Source of the DNA: Spirosoma sp. 48-14
GTDB lineage: Bacteria; Bacteroidota; Bacteroidia; Cytophagales; Spirosomataceae
Assembly: GCF_001898575.1 (NCBI RefSeq)
Contig: NZ_MKUD01000010.1
Location: 361,110-425,109, forward strand
DNA: 64,000 bases
Direction: 5' to 3'
Below, piece after piece: positions 35,131-43,923 of the stretch (positions within the stretch are counted from its first letter, which is position 1; each line of letters opens with the position of its first letter). The translations under genes were made by a program, and so were the position numbers. The notes beneath the pieces were generated by a model. It did not search any database. It saw only the letters and a list, made by a program, of their open reading frames with translations, and had not been told where the DNA came from.

Positions 35131-37002
35131 TTAATCGGACGCAGGCAGAGTAATCGTAAACTCGGTGAATTGCCCGTATTCGGTAGAGAGAGTTAATGTG
35201 CCGCCGTATCCTTTCGTGATAATATCGTAGCTGAGCGATAAGCCCAGCCCAGTGCCAACTCCGTTGGGTTTGGTTGTGAAAAACGGCTGATATATTTTTT
35301 CCCGGACTGCCTCAGGGATGCCCGTGCCATTGTCCCAGATCGAGATCAGGATATACGTTCCCCTGCGTTCTGAATGGACGCGTAGCTCTGGTGTAAAACC
35401 GGTTGGGTTTAAGGCAAGTTTCTGTTGAAGGGCATAAAAAGCATTGGTGTACAGATTCATTAAAACCCGGCTAATTTCCTGTTGAACTACATTCGTTAGC
35501 CCCAGGGTCGTATCAAGTTCAGTAATGAGATTGGCTTCGAAAGTGGGATCGTTACGTTGTATCGTATGATAGGTCAGTCGGAGTTGTTCTTCTGCCAGGC
35601 TGTTGAGGTCCGTCGGCTCTTTCTCGCCCGTAACTTTTCGGCTGTGCTCGAGCATGCCTTTTACTATTGCTGAAGCCCGCCCACCATGTTGGGTGATTTT
35701 TTGGAGGTTCTGTTTCAGGTCAGCTAGTAACTCTGCCTGTAACTCATCGACTGGGCCGGTTTCGTGCTGAACCTCTACAAGTTCATCGACTAACTCGGCG
35801 GAGACTTCCGAAAAGTTATTAACGAAGTTTAACGGGTTCTGAATTTCATGAGCGATGCCAGCGGTCAGTTCGCCGAGTGCGGCCATTTTCTCTGACTGAA
35901 TAAGCTGATTTTGAGTTGTTTTTAGCTCACTGAGGGTATGCTGAAGGGCTTCTTTCTGGTCATGTAACTGCTGATTTGTTCGCATACGTTGCCGATTTGA
36001 TCGGACCAGCGTAATCGAAAAGGCGAATAGCAGGAAAGCCAGACCAACCAGGAGAAACAGTAGCTGACGTTGTTGCCGGGCATCCTGTTCACGAAGTTTG
36101 CGTTCGGCTACCAGCAGTTTGATCTGTGCTTCTTTCTTTTGACTGGTTTGGCGGAATTTAATGGCGGCCAGTTGACGGGCCGTTACTTCAGCCGCCAGAC
36201 TATCTTTGTAGGCAGTATACTGTACATAATAGTTATAAGCCTTTGCATAATCACCCCGTTGGGCAAACGTTTGACTCAGTTGATGGCTCGAATCCCGAAT
36301 CTTCTTTTTTTCGGTCAGTTTCGTGAGTTCGGGAGAGGGTTGACGACCTAGCCTGACTAAACTATCGAGCCAGCCCTCCGTAAAGTGAATCGAAGAAGGT
36401 GGTGTAACCTGAGTAAATTTTTCGGTATTAAATCGATGGGAGGGTAGGGTAGGGCGTGCTGTCGGGAAAGGCACTTTGGCTAGTTCCTCGGTAGACGGCT
36501 GGAAGAACCGCCCTCTTTGTGGATTTTCTTTCATCCTGACAGCGGCCTGATTCATGCTTGTGCTTAAGGCACGAACGACGGGTAATAAACGAGCATTCGT
36601 ATCCTGCTTCATCAAATTTCCCACCGTTGAAAGTGCCCAGCCAACCTCTCGAACGTCGATTAATTGGGCTGCCAAAGATAGTGCTTCGGCCTGGCGTATA
36701 TTAGCCGTTTGTGATTGACTATCTTCCTGACGTTGACTAGTGGCTAACTGGCAAAGGGCCACAAGTTGGCTTGCGCGATCATTGAGCCGACGGGCAGCTC
36801 GAAGCAGCGAGTCGGCAGTAAAACGATTCAGTAGTCGATTGTTTTGTTGGAGGTTTTTTCGCAACCATTTGATCTGGGCAATGGAAGCGGAGGAGGTAGC
36901 GAGGCTATCTCTCTGAATAGCTTGCGCTACTCCTTGGGGTGTTGCCTGAGAGAAGATCGCTAAGATTAGCAGGAAGTAGCCGATAAAATACCTGACTCGC
37001 AT
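35131..37002 (-). CDS. Membrane sensor histidine kinase with TPR-like periplasmic domain
   Basis: 623 residues: a signal peptide (ending ATPQG), a helical sensor region with TPR-like segments such as TFAQRGDYAKAYNYYVQYTAYKDSL, and one transmembrane helix (LLFLLVGLAFLLFAFSITLV). A coiled coil with the H box follows (GELTAGIAHEIQNPLNFVNNFSEV), then the HATPase domain (N box MNLYTNAFYALQ, G1 WDNGTGIPE, G2 GVGTGLGLSLSYDII). The single-receiver protein encoded at 34195 is a possible partner, but it lies on the other strand with a gene between. Signal unknown. Confidence 0.93.
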   Translation of the reverse strand: MRVRYFIGYFLLILAIFSQATPQGVAQAIQRDSLATSSASIAQIKWLRKNLQQNNRLLNRFTADSLLRAARRLNDRASQLVALCQLATSQRQEDSQSQTANIRQAEALSLAAQLIDVREVGWALSTVGNLMKQDTNARLLPVVRALSTSMNQAAVRMKENPQRGRFFQPSTEELAKVPFPTARPTLPSHRFNTEKFTQVTPPSSIHFTEGWLDSLVRLGRQPSPELTKLTEKKKIRDSSHQLSQTFAQRGDYAKAYNYYVQYTAYKDSLAAEVTARQLAAIKFRQTSQKKEAQIKLLVAERKLREQDARQQRQLLFLLVGLAFLLFAFSITLVRSNRQRMRTNQQLHDQKEALQHTLSELKTTQNQLIQSEKMAALGELTAGIAHEIQNPLNFVNNFSEVSAELVDELVEVQHETGPVDELQAELLADLKQNLQKITQHGGRASAIVKGMLEHSRKVTGEKEPTDLNSLAEEQLRLTYHTIQRNDPTFEANLITELDTTLGLTNVVQQEISRVLMNLYTNAFYALQQKLALNPTGFTPELRVHSERRGTYILISIWDNGTGIPEAVREKIYQPFFTTKPNGVGTGLGLSLSYDIITKGYGGTLTLSTEYGQFTEFTITLPASD

Positions 37003-37135
37003 AACGACTTCCAGACGACAGTAAATTGAAATTGATCAGCGAAAGATAAAAAAAACCTTTACAAATAATAGCAACTAGCTAATTACATGCCTTGTAGTGC
37101 TGAACCACGCCACGAATAAGTGCCTGTAGGGCCAT

Positions 37136-37175
37136 AAATAGATTTGGCCCCAATTCGATGAGGCCAAATCTATTT
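37136..37175 (-). terminator. Terminator after outer-membrane receptor gene
   Basis: A perfect 14-bp stem (37136-37149 with 37162-37175) with a 12-nt loop lies just beyond the 3' end of the minus-strand receptor gene (stop at 37201) and before the kinase gene start. It has A/T-rich flanks. Confidence 0.7.
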
Positions 37176-37200
37176 AGACACTAAAGTTTTCCAATGTTAG

Positions 37201-39846
37201 CTATGAACGAGGGCGACCGCCACCACCGCCAGCAGGGGCTGCCTGTTGCTGCCCATCATTACCACCACCGCCTTCGCCTTTTACATCATCGTTTTCAATC
37301 GACTTTTTCCGTTTGCTATCGACGAATTTCATCTTGCCAATTTTGTAGCTAAAGGTTAACCGAACCCCAGCGTTGTAGAAGCTATTGACACTCGATTGAC
37401 TCAGAATTGACGAGCTTGATTCCGAACGAACGGTGAAAGGGTGGTTGAGGAAGTTTTCGGCAACCAGACCAATGCTTCCCTTTTTCTGAGCAATTTCTTT
37501 CCGGAAACCGATATTATAAAAGGCAAATGACCCTTGGTAGCCCTGTAGCTGAATCCGGCGGCCCATCATACCGCCACCACCCTGAAGGCCCCATCCGTTG
37601 CCAATGGTATACGTGCCAAAGAGTCGTCCGCCCAGTACCCAGCCAGAATTTGAGGCTGCGTAAATTGGATTGGCGTTGTTGTTGGTCAGGTTAACATGCA
37701 TCAGATCGAAGCCGCCATTGAGCTGGAGTTTCGAAGAGAGGTTAATGTTTCCAAACACGTTCATGCCATAGGTATCTTCGTAGCCGACGTTCTGGTAGTT
37801 GGTCCGAATGGCTGTTTGGGCCACATTGTTTACCAGTACCGTAGCCGTGTCGCGAACGCTGGTGATTTCGTTGTTGGTCCGGCGGGCAAAGAGCGAAGTG
37901 GTCAGATAGACAGCTTTCAGCGGCATCGATAAGCTCAATTCCACGTTGTCGGTCAGCTCAGGCGATAAATACGGGTTGCCCTGGCTAATGTTGGTTGGGT
38001 TCGACGAGTTGACGTTTGGATTCAGGAACTGGATGCCGGGACGCTGAATCCGGCGGTTGTAGGCCAGTTTCAGGGTTTTGTTTCCTTTCAGACTTTTCGA
38101 AATATTAACACTAGGTACCAAATTGCCGTAGTTCGACAGAGAGATAGGCGTGCCGGTTTGTTCGGATCCAAACCGGGCATCCAGCAGGGTATATTCATAC
38201 CGCGCTCCGGCTTTCAGCGTGAATTTTTTAGGAAGCGCTGCCGTAATCGAAGCATAGGCGCCCAGAATCTGCTGTTGGTAGTTCAGTGAATTATTTTGGC
38301 GGGTATTGTCGACTACGTAATCGCCCGTGGCACCCTGAGCCAGAAAATAGGTATAATCGCTGTTGACCTGACGAAGGATGCCTTTACCGCCAAATTCGAG
38401 CAGTGTTTTCTGGCTCAACGGGGTCTGGTAATCAATCTGTAAGGTCGATTCCTTATTCTGACTGGGGTTGTCGTTCCGCTGCCGCGACAGAATGGTATGC
38501 ATATCGGTTGCACTAAGCAGATCAGCCGTGAAATCGTTCTGACGGTTGTTCTGGCTATAGAGTCCCAGAATGCTCAGTTCCTGCTGAGGTTTATACGTTT
38601 TGGTATAGGTAACGTTGGCGTCCAGATTACCATTGATATCTTTTGTTGAAACGTCCCGTAAATTCAGAACCGGGTTGCTGACACCCGGCAAGTAGGTGGT
38701 TGTCAGCAGACCATTTTGCGTTGAGGTTCCATTGCGGGCGCCATAGCGTACGCTGGCTGTCAGCGACGTATTTTTGTCAATGTCATAATCCCAGCCAAAC
38801 TGATAGTTGCCGAATAGCCGCTGTGTAAGGGTGCTGGCATTCTGAATCGTAACCTGGTTGCCATTCGCCGTTTTGGTTGTCTGGGTATTTTCAAAATCCC
38901 CTTTTACGTTGTACTCGGCCCGTCCGAAGCCGCTGAGCGAAAAGCCCATTTTGCCCGTGCGGTAGTTGGCGTTCAGGCCGAGGTTCGAGCCCCGGTTACC
39001 TACTCCGCTATTTACATCAAGTGTCAGACCCTGCAACGTTGTTTTCTTAGTCACGATGTTAATAATACCCCCCGAGCCTTCGGCATCATACTTAGCCGAA
39101 GGGCTGGTAATAACTTCAACGCTCTTAATCATATCCGCCGGAATCTGCTTCAAAGCATCGGCGACGCTGGAAGCAACAATGGTACTGGGTTTGTTGTTGA
39201 TCAGTACCTGAATGTTGCTACTGCCCCGAAGGGTCAGGTTTCCGTCGAGATCAACCGTGAGCATGGGGACTTTACGCATCACATCAGAAGCGTCTCCACC
39301 TTTGGTTGTCACATCTTTTTCGGCATTGTACACCAGACGGTCCACCCTTTCTTCGATCATCGACGCCTGACCCGTTACGGTTGCTTCGGCCAGTGTGCGA
39401 ACATCTGGAGGAAGATTGATAACGCCTACATTGATCTCAGAACCTTTGGCAATCGTAATCGGAGCCGACAGACGGTTTTTGTAGCCGATGAAAGAGTATT
39501 GGAGTTTGTAGGTGCCCGGAGCCAGTTTCGATAGGGTAAACCGCCCTTTGTCATCGGCTGTGGTACCGTCGATTGGTTTGTTAGTCTGGGTATTGATCAG
39601 GGCAATGGTAGCGTACTCGACGGGTTTGCTAGTGGTTGAATCCATCAGGATACCGGATATTTTGCCGTTTCCTTTAGGCTGTGTATCGGTATCGGTGCCG
39701 GGTATGAACGTCTTTTCTTTTTTCTGGCCAAATCCATCCTGACCGCCTGGCCCGCCAAATCGGCCACCACCGGGGCCACCGCCCCCAGGGCCGAATTGAG
39801 CAAAAGCTGTACTGCTTATAAATAATAAAAGAAGTATTTTTTTCAT
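37201..39846 (-). CDS. TonB-dependent-type outer membrane beta-barrel receptor
   Basis: 881 residues. A signal peptide (cleavage after FAQ) is followed by a Gly-rich stretch and a carboxypeptidase-regulatory-like domain (GKISGILMDSTTSKPVEYATIALINTQTNKPIDGT...GRFTLSKLAPGTYKLQYSFIGY). Then come a plug domain (MRKVPMLTVDLDGNLTLRGSSNIQVLINNKPSTI) and a long beta-barrel of the OMP_b-brl_3 type. No TonB box is obvious after the signal. This family is common in Bacteroidota; ligands are mostly unknown. The C-terminus is Gly/Gln-rich (GGGGNDGQQQAAPAGGGGGRPRS). No SusD partner is adjacent. Confidence 0.9.
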   Translation of the reverse strand: MKKILLLLFISSTAFAQFGPGGGGPGGGRFGGPGGQDGFGQKKEKTFIPGTDTDTQPKGNGKISGILMDSTTSKPVEYATIALINTQTNKPIDGTTADDKGRFTLSKLAPGTYKLQYSFIGYKNRLSAPITIAKGSEINVGVINLPPDVRTLAEATVTGQASMIEERVDRLVYNAEKDVTTKGGDASDVMRKVPMLTVDLDGNLTLRGSSNIQVLINNKPSTIVASSVADALKQIPADMIKSVEVITSPSAKYDAEGSGGIINIVTKKTTLQGLTLDVNSGVGNRGSNLGLNANYRTGKMGFSLSGFGRAEYNVKGDFENTQTTKTANGNQVTIQNASTLTQRLFGNYQFGWDYDIDKNTSLTASVRYGARNGTSTQNGLLTTTYLPGVSNPVLNLRDVSTKDINGNLDANVTYTKTYKPQQELSILGLYSQNNRQNDFTADLLSATDMHTILSRQRNDNPSQNKESTLQIDYQTPLSQKTLLEFGGKGILRQVNSDYTYFLAQGATGDYVVDNTRQNNSLNYQQQILGAYASITAALPKKFTLKAGARYEYTLLDARFGSEQTGTPISLSNYGNLVPSVNISKSLKGNKTLKLAYNRRIQRPGIQFLNPNVNSSNPTNISQGNPYLSPELTDNVELSLSMPLKAVYLTTSLFARRTNNEITSVRDTATVLVNNVAQTAIRTNYQNVGYEDTYGMNVFGNINLSSKLQLNGGFDLMHVNLTNNNANPIYAASNSGWVLGGRLFGTYTIGNGWGLQGGGGMMGRRIQLQGYQGSFAFYNIGFRKEIAQKKGSIGLVAENFLNHPFTVRSESSSSILSQSSVNSFYNAGVRLTFSYKIGKMKFVDSKRKKSIENDDVKGEGGGGNDGQQQAAPAGGGGGRPRS

Positions 39847-40200
39847 GGTAGTACTCCGCTGTAGTGAGGTGCTTTTTCGTTGGGGCGAAATTGCTACGGA
39901 GGTTCATCGCCAGAAAATGAATGTTGCCGAATGCCCGATTTTGGGTGGTGGATCGGTTTTTTTGAACTACAGGAATAAATACCTCGATTTTAAGCCGTAA
40001 AAGAGAATAACGTATAATGTACTGATAAGTTGATTGGTAAGTTATTGTTAATCAGTCGATTGTTGTGGTTTTTGAATAAAAAATGCCAGAATCGCTTAAG
40101 AGGGTCCTGGCATTTTTAATTTATAAGTATATATAACGAGTAGGTAAAATAGGCTGATTGCTCTCCGTGAAGGAGAAATCCATTCCCATCGAAGGTCACC
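39847..40200. other. Intergenic region between receptor and lepB genes
   Basis: About 350 bases holding the leader of the receptor gene (minus strand) and the terminator of lepB at 40079-40117. No other structure was recognised. Confidence 0.5.
40079..40117 (-). terminator. Terminator downstream of lepB
   Basis: An 11-bp stem (AAAAATGCCAG 40079-40089 with CTGGCATTTTT 40107-40117) with a 17-nt loop, about 84 nt beyond the lepB stop. It has A and T runs on both sides. Confidence 0.7.
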
Positions 40201-41370
40201 TTAATCGATCAATCGAAACAGGCGATTCCAGCGGATTTTGTGCCATACGTCGGCCGGGACCGGATCGACGGACATCCAGACAAAGACGGCCTTACCGATA
40301 ATATGGTCGGCTGGAACAAAGCCCCAATAACGTGAATCTTCTGAGTTGTGTCGGTTGTCGCCCATCATGAAATAGTAGCCTTGTTTGAAGGTGTACGACG
40401 TAATTGGCTTGCCGTTTATTCGAATGCTGGCGTCAGTTACCTCTACATTTTCGTTGCCTTCATACCGTACGATGACAGGGCCATATACCGCAATGGTCTG
40501 TTTCGTAATGGGAATGGTCATGCCCTCTTTAGGGATTGTGAGTGGTCCAAAATTATCCTGATTCCAGGCATAGGCTGAGCTTCCGTAAATACCGGGCCCT
40601 ACCTGGCCAGCAGGTTCCGTCATTGGTTCAATACCGTTTACCCAGTCGAATTCCCTGAATTTGGCAATCATGTTTTTGGTGGTGTTGACCCGGTAACCGA
40701 CCAGTTTATACGTTTTCGTGGTATCGTTGTAAACGGCAAGGGGTTGCCAGTTGATGAAAGGTCCCTCCGGTGATTTAAAATCATTAACGATGTCGTATTT
40801 GCGGAAAAAGCGCTCGTCAAGTTCTTCGGTTGTTTTAACGAAATAAGTGGTTTGCGCTCGTTCGGGGGTAGGCATCACCTTCCCGTTTATATAGACCTGC
40901 TCCTGCCGAATTTCGATAACATCGCCCGGAATGCCAATGCAGCGTTTGATAAAGTCAGTTTTCAGGTCGGTAGGGTAGTCTGTCTCGCCCGTTTTAGGGG
41001 GTGGGTAATTGAAAACGACTACATCCCCATTTTTAACGGTTGTGAAGCCTGGCAAGCGATAGATGGGTAACTGAATCGCTTTACTGAACGACGGGATTTC
41101 AGTGCCCCAGATTTTCTGATGGGTAAGCGGAACCTGTAACGGCGTTTTGGGAGTCCGTACGCCATAGTGAAGCTTACTGACGAACAGATAGTCGCCTACC
41201 ATCAGGTCGCTTTCCATAGACGGGGTCGGAATGGCGAAGGCTTCAAAGGTTAGGAAGCGAATGAGTGTGGCGGCAATGACCGCAAACAGAATCGAGTCGA
41301 GCCATTCCCGTAGGGGCGACTTTTTAGGTTTTGGGGCTTTACCAGCGGCCTCGGTTTTCTTGCCAAACAT
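40201..41370 (-). CDS. lepB: Signal peptidase I
   Basis: 389 residues with a cytoplasmic Lys-rich start, one transmembrane helix (about 26-48) and catalytic Ser51 in IPTPSMESDLMVGDYLFVSK. The general base is Lys142 in FIKRCIGIPGDVIEIR, and the C-terminal boxes are GDNRHNSEDSRYWGFVPADHIIGKAV. It removes signal peptides from exported proteins at the inner membrane. The insert between boxes C and E (about 150 residues) makes it larger than E. coli LepB, as is usual in Bacteroidota. Confidence 0.95.
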   Translation of the reverse strand: MFGKKTEAAGKAPKPKKSPLREWLDSILFAVIAATLIRFLTFEAFAIPTPSMESDLMVGDYLFVSKLHYGVRTPKTPLQVPLTHQKIWGTEIPSFSKAIQLPIYRLPGFTTVKNGDVVVFNYPPPKTGETDYPTDLKTDFIKRCIGIPGDVIEIRQEQVYINGKVMPTPERAQTTYFVKTTEELDERFFRKYDIVNDFKSPEGPFINWQPLAVYNDTTKTYKLVGYRVNTTKNMIAKFREFDWVNGIEPMTEPAGQVGPGIYGSSAYAWNQDNFGPLTIPKEGMTIPITKQTIAVYGPVIVRYEGNENVEVTDASIRINGKPITSYTFKQGYYFMMGDNRHNSEDSRYWGFVPADHIIGKAVFVWMSVDPVPADVWHKIRWNRLFRLID

Positions 41371-41534
41371 AAAGAGTATGTAAATTAAGCGTGTGATTTG
41401 CAGGTGTCGGTAATGGAATAATTTAACTGCTGATGAAAGATACCGGCAAAGCGTATGGGGCAGCCTCTATTTTACATGGATGGCTCTATGATAGGTTGAT
41501 CGTCGTGAAGTGGAGAGATATCGTTAATTTTCCG

Positions 41535-42473
41535 ATGGATTTCCCAAACGCAATTACGGTGCATCAGCTCATTTTCAGAATTCATCTTCTTGTTTTGGCG
41601 GTATCGGTGGCTTTGTCTACGTATGCGCAGACGGCAAAGCGGACCACAAAGTCCATCGAGCAATTCCGTACCGAAATCGAACAGATTGCGCAGGAAGCTC
41701 AGGGGAGGGTAGGGGTTGCCGCTACGTTACTGGAAACGGGGGAGTCGGTCGGAGTTCATGAAAATGAGCAGTACCCGATGCAGAGCGTTTACAAACTGCC
41801 GATCGGTATGGCTGTCCTGCATCAGGTTGATCAGGGGAAGCTAGCATTGACACAACTGGTTCATGTATCCCAGAGCGATTATATATCCGAACGGCAACAT
41901 AGCCCCATACGGGATAAATTCCCTCAGGGAGCCGATATAACGCTGGCCGAACTTCTTCGATATGCTGTTTCAGAAAGTGATGGATCGGCCAGTGATGTGC
42001 TGTTGCGGGTTGTGGGTGGACCAGACGTTGTGATGAACTACTTGCAGACGCTGGGCGTGACAGGTGTGATGGTTTTAAACACGGAGAGAGAAATTGGTAG
42101 TGACAATGCCGTTCAGTATCGTAACTGGGCTAAACCGGACCAGTTAGTCGCTTTATTAAAGGCCGTTCAGGCGGGTAAAGGCTTATCCATAACAAGCCAT
42201 GCATGGCTACTCCATCTATTAATCGATACACAAACGGGCCTCCAACGACTGAAAGGATTACTCCCGGCAGGTACTCCGGTGGCCCATAAAACCGGCACCT
42301 CCTGGACGATTGATGGTGTTACAGCCGCTACCAACGACGTAGGTATCCTTAAGCTGCCTAACGGGCGTCACATCGCCATTGCGGTGCTGGTTTCCGATGC
42401 CAAAGCTGACGCGAAAACACGTGAAGCCGTCATCGCCCGGATTGCCAAAGTCGCCTGGGATTATTGGCATTGA
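41535..42473 (+). CDS. Class A beta-lactamase (subclass A2-like)
   Basis: I choose the ATG at 41535 because it gives a good signal peptide (FRIHLLVLAVSVALSTYAQ); the ATG at 41433 would add 34 unusual residues. Class A motifs: Ser84-Val-Tyr-Lys87 (SxxK), Ser148-Asp-Gly150 in the SDN position, Lys252-Thr-Gly254 (KTG), and the omega-loop NTEREIGSDNAVQYRNWAKP with Glu184/186. The SDG variant and VQYRNW block resemble Bacteroidota subclass A2 enzymes. It should hydrolyse penicillins and/or cephalosporins in the periplasm. The gene is chromosomal and shows no mobile flanks. Confidence 0.88.
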   Translation: MDFPNAITVHQLIFRIHLLVLAVSVALSTYAQTAKRTTKSIEQFRTEIEQIAQEAQGRVGVAATLLETGESVGVHENEQYPMQSVYKLPIGMAVLHQVDQGKLALTQLVHVSQSDYISERQHSPIRDKFPQGADITLAELLRYAVSESDGSASDVLLRVVGGPDVVMNYLQTLGVTGVMVLNTEREIGSDNAVQYRNWAKPDQLVALLKAVQAGKGLSITSHAWLLHLLIDTQTGLQRLKGLLPAGTPVAHKTGTSWTIDGVTAATNDVGILKLPNGRHIAIAVLVSDAKADAKTREAVIARIAKVAWDYWH

Positions 42474-42607
42474 TTGAGTTCCTTCTTTAGCACATCGGCT
42501 AGCTCAACACCCGCATAGGTGTTGTTGTGACTGATTTAGCCTACTGAGAAGTTGATGGATACAAATCGCTTCTCAATAGGCCAGCCGAACCGCAACATTA
42601 CAGGCTA

Positions 42608-43417
42608 TCAGGATGAAGGCATGCCGTACATGTTCTGCAAATAGTCATCCCATGTTTTTGAATCGGTAGCCATTTCCGGGCACGTGTTATACCCTTTTGC
42701 TAAACCACTCATGAGCGAGCCCAATATTGGTACCGGAAGCACCGGTTTCGATATGTGTCGGTACCTCATCCAAGATTTAGCAAGTGTTTGAAAATCGAGT
42801 ACCTGCGGACCTCCCAGATTCAGGATGGTGTTCTGATTTCCGGCCAGGATCAATTGGTAGAGCTTATCGGCTACCGCGTCGACATGAATGGGTTGAGCCA
42901 GTAGCTTTCCGGGCAAAAAGCCAATGGGAAATTGCATGAGCTTACTGATAAAAAAATCGATCAGGTTGTGAAACTGCGTAGCTCTCAGAATCGTGTAAGG
43001 CACTTGGCTGTTACGGATCAACGCTTCCGAGTCGAGCTTGGCCTGGTAATAGGCGTACGGAATTTTATCGATACCGACGATCGAGCAATAAATCAGATGC
43101 TTTACGTCTGACTTGGGGATAGCCTTCAGGATGTTGCGCGTGAGAACGGATTCGAACGAATCCCTACCAATTTTTCCATTTCCACTGGCCAGATGTAAGA
43201 CGGTATCGACACCCGCCATTGCTTCCGTTAACCCTTCACCTGAAACAAGGTCGACATGGCTCCAGTTATCAGTGCTGGACTGATTAACAGTACTATAGGA
43301 TTTGGTTTTGATCGGGTTACGACTGCCAATTCGATAATCCGCCTGTTTGTTATGTAGCCAGTTGGACATCGCCGAACCGAGTACTCCCGTACCACCAAGA
43401 ATTAAGATTTTAGTCAT
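42608..43417 (-). CDS. NmrA-like NAD(P)-binding oxidoreductase/epimerase
   Basis: 269 residues of an atypical SDR: ILILGGTGVLGSAMSNWL (Gly-rich NAD(P) motif), VDTVLHLASGNG, HLIYCSIVGIDKIPYAYYQAKLDSEALI with a YxxxK-like Tyr/Lys pair, and ILRATQFHNLIDFF. It lies in one operon with a four-TM protein (8-nt gap) and the ECF41 sigma gene. ECF41 sigma factors are typically encoded beside carboxymuconolactone decarboxylases, oxidoreductases or epimerases, which fits this gene as the target. The substrate is unknown. Confidence 0.87.
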   Translation of the reverse strand: MTKILILGGTGVLGSAMSNWLHNKQADYRIGSRNPIKTKSYSTVNQSSTDNWSHVDLVSGEGLTEAMAGVDTVLHLASGNGKIGRDSFESVLTRNILKAIPKSDVKHLIYCSIVGIDKIPYAYYQAKLDSEALIRNSQVPYTILRATQFHNLIDFFISKLMQFPIGFLPGKLLAQPIHVDAVADKLYQLILAGNQNTILNLGGPQVLDFQTLAKSWMRYRHISKPVLPVPILGSLMSGLAKGYNTCPEMATDSKTWDDYLQNMYGMPSS

Positions 43418-43425
43418 TTTCAGAG

Positions 43426-43857
43426 TCAGGCGTGTTGGGGTTGAACAAGATGAGGCTTATAGAACAGAAGCGGGATTAGCAGAAGTACACTCAGCGACAG
43501 GGTCACTACATTACCAATCTGATCGGCTACGGACAGCATGTGCAAATGCTGAACATGATACCACAAATGAGGTATATTAAATAAGAGCAGGCTAATGGCC
43601 ACGGCTCTGGCAGTTACGGTATGCGGAGCGAAAAGGGCCAACGAACTAAGGCCGGTAAATGCCAGGAAGAAAGCCCCAACATCGCGAATCAGATGCTCAT
43701 TGTAGGGACCATCGACAGCAACCCAGCTATGTCCGAAACCTGGAAAATGACTGTAAAAATCGACGGGCATGAAGAACGCCCAAATGCCGGGTAGGCTGTT
43801 GGCCAATGTAAAATAAAGCAGGATTGCCTGCACCCAGCGGGGATGTTTTTGTACCAT
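43426..43857 (-). CDS. Four-TM membrane protein in ECF41 operon
   Basis: About 143 residues with four hydrophobic helices (ILLYFTLANSLPGIWAFF, DVGAFFLAFTGLSSLALF, ARAVAISLLLFNIPHLWYHV, VVTLSLSVLLLIPLLF) and a His-rich loop (HLWYHVQHLHML). I start at ATG 43857 because a predicted ECF41 promoter (43889-43915) lies upstream of it; a longer frame to 43893 would overlap the promoter. It lies 8 nt before the NmrA-like gene. Function not recognised. Confidence 0.75.
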   Translation of the reverse strand: MVQKHPRWVQAILLYFTLANSLPGIWAFFMPVDFYSHFPGFGHSWVAVDGPYNEHLIRDVGAFFLAFTGLSSLALFAPHTVTARAVAISLLLFNIPHLWYHVQHLHMLSVADQIGNVVTLSLSVLLLIPLLFYKPHLVQPQHA

Positions 43858-43888
43858 ATGCGTGAAACCTGAGATATGTTTCGCGCAA

Positions 43889-43915
43889 GACAAACCAACC
43901 GTCCATTCTGTGACA
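43889..43915 (-). promoter_or_regulatory. Predicted ECF41 sigma-dependent promoter
   Basis: On the minus strand TGTCACA (43915-43909) matches the published ECF41 -35 element exactly. A TGTC (43892-43889) lies 16 nt further, one base from the -10 element CGTC. It sits between the sigma gene and the four-TM/NmrA-like genes, the usual place for an ECF41 target. It is not tested. Confidence 0.65.
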
Positions 43916-43923
43916 GGCTTTGA

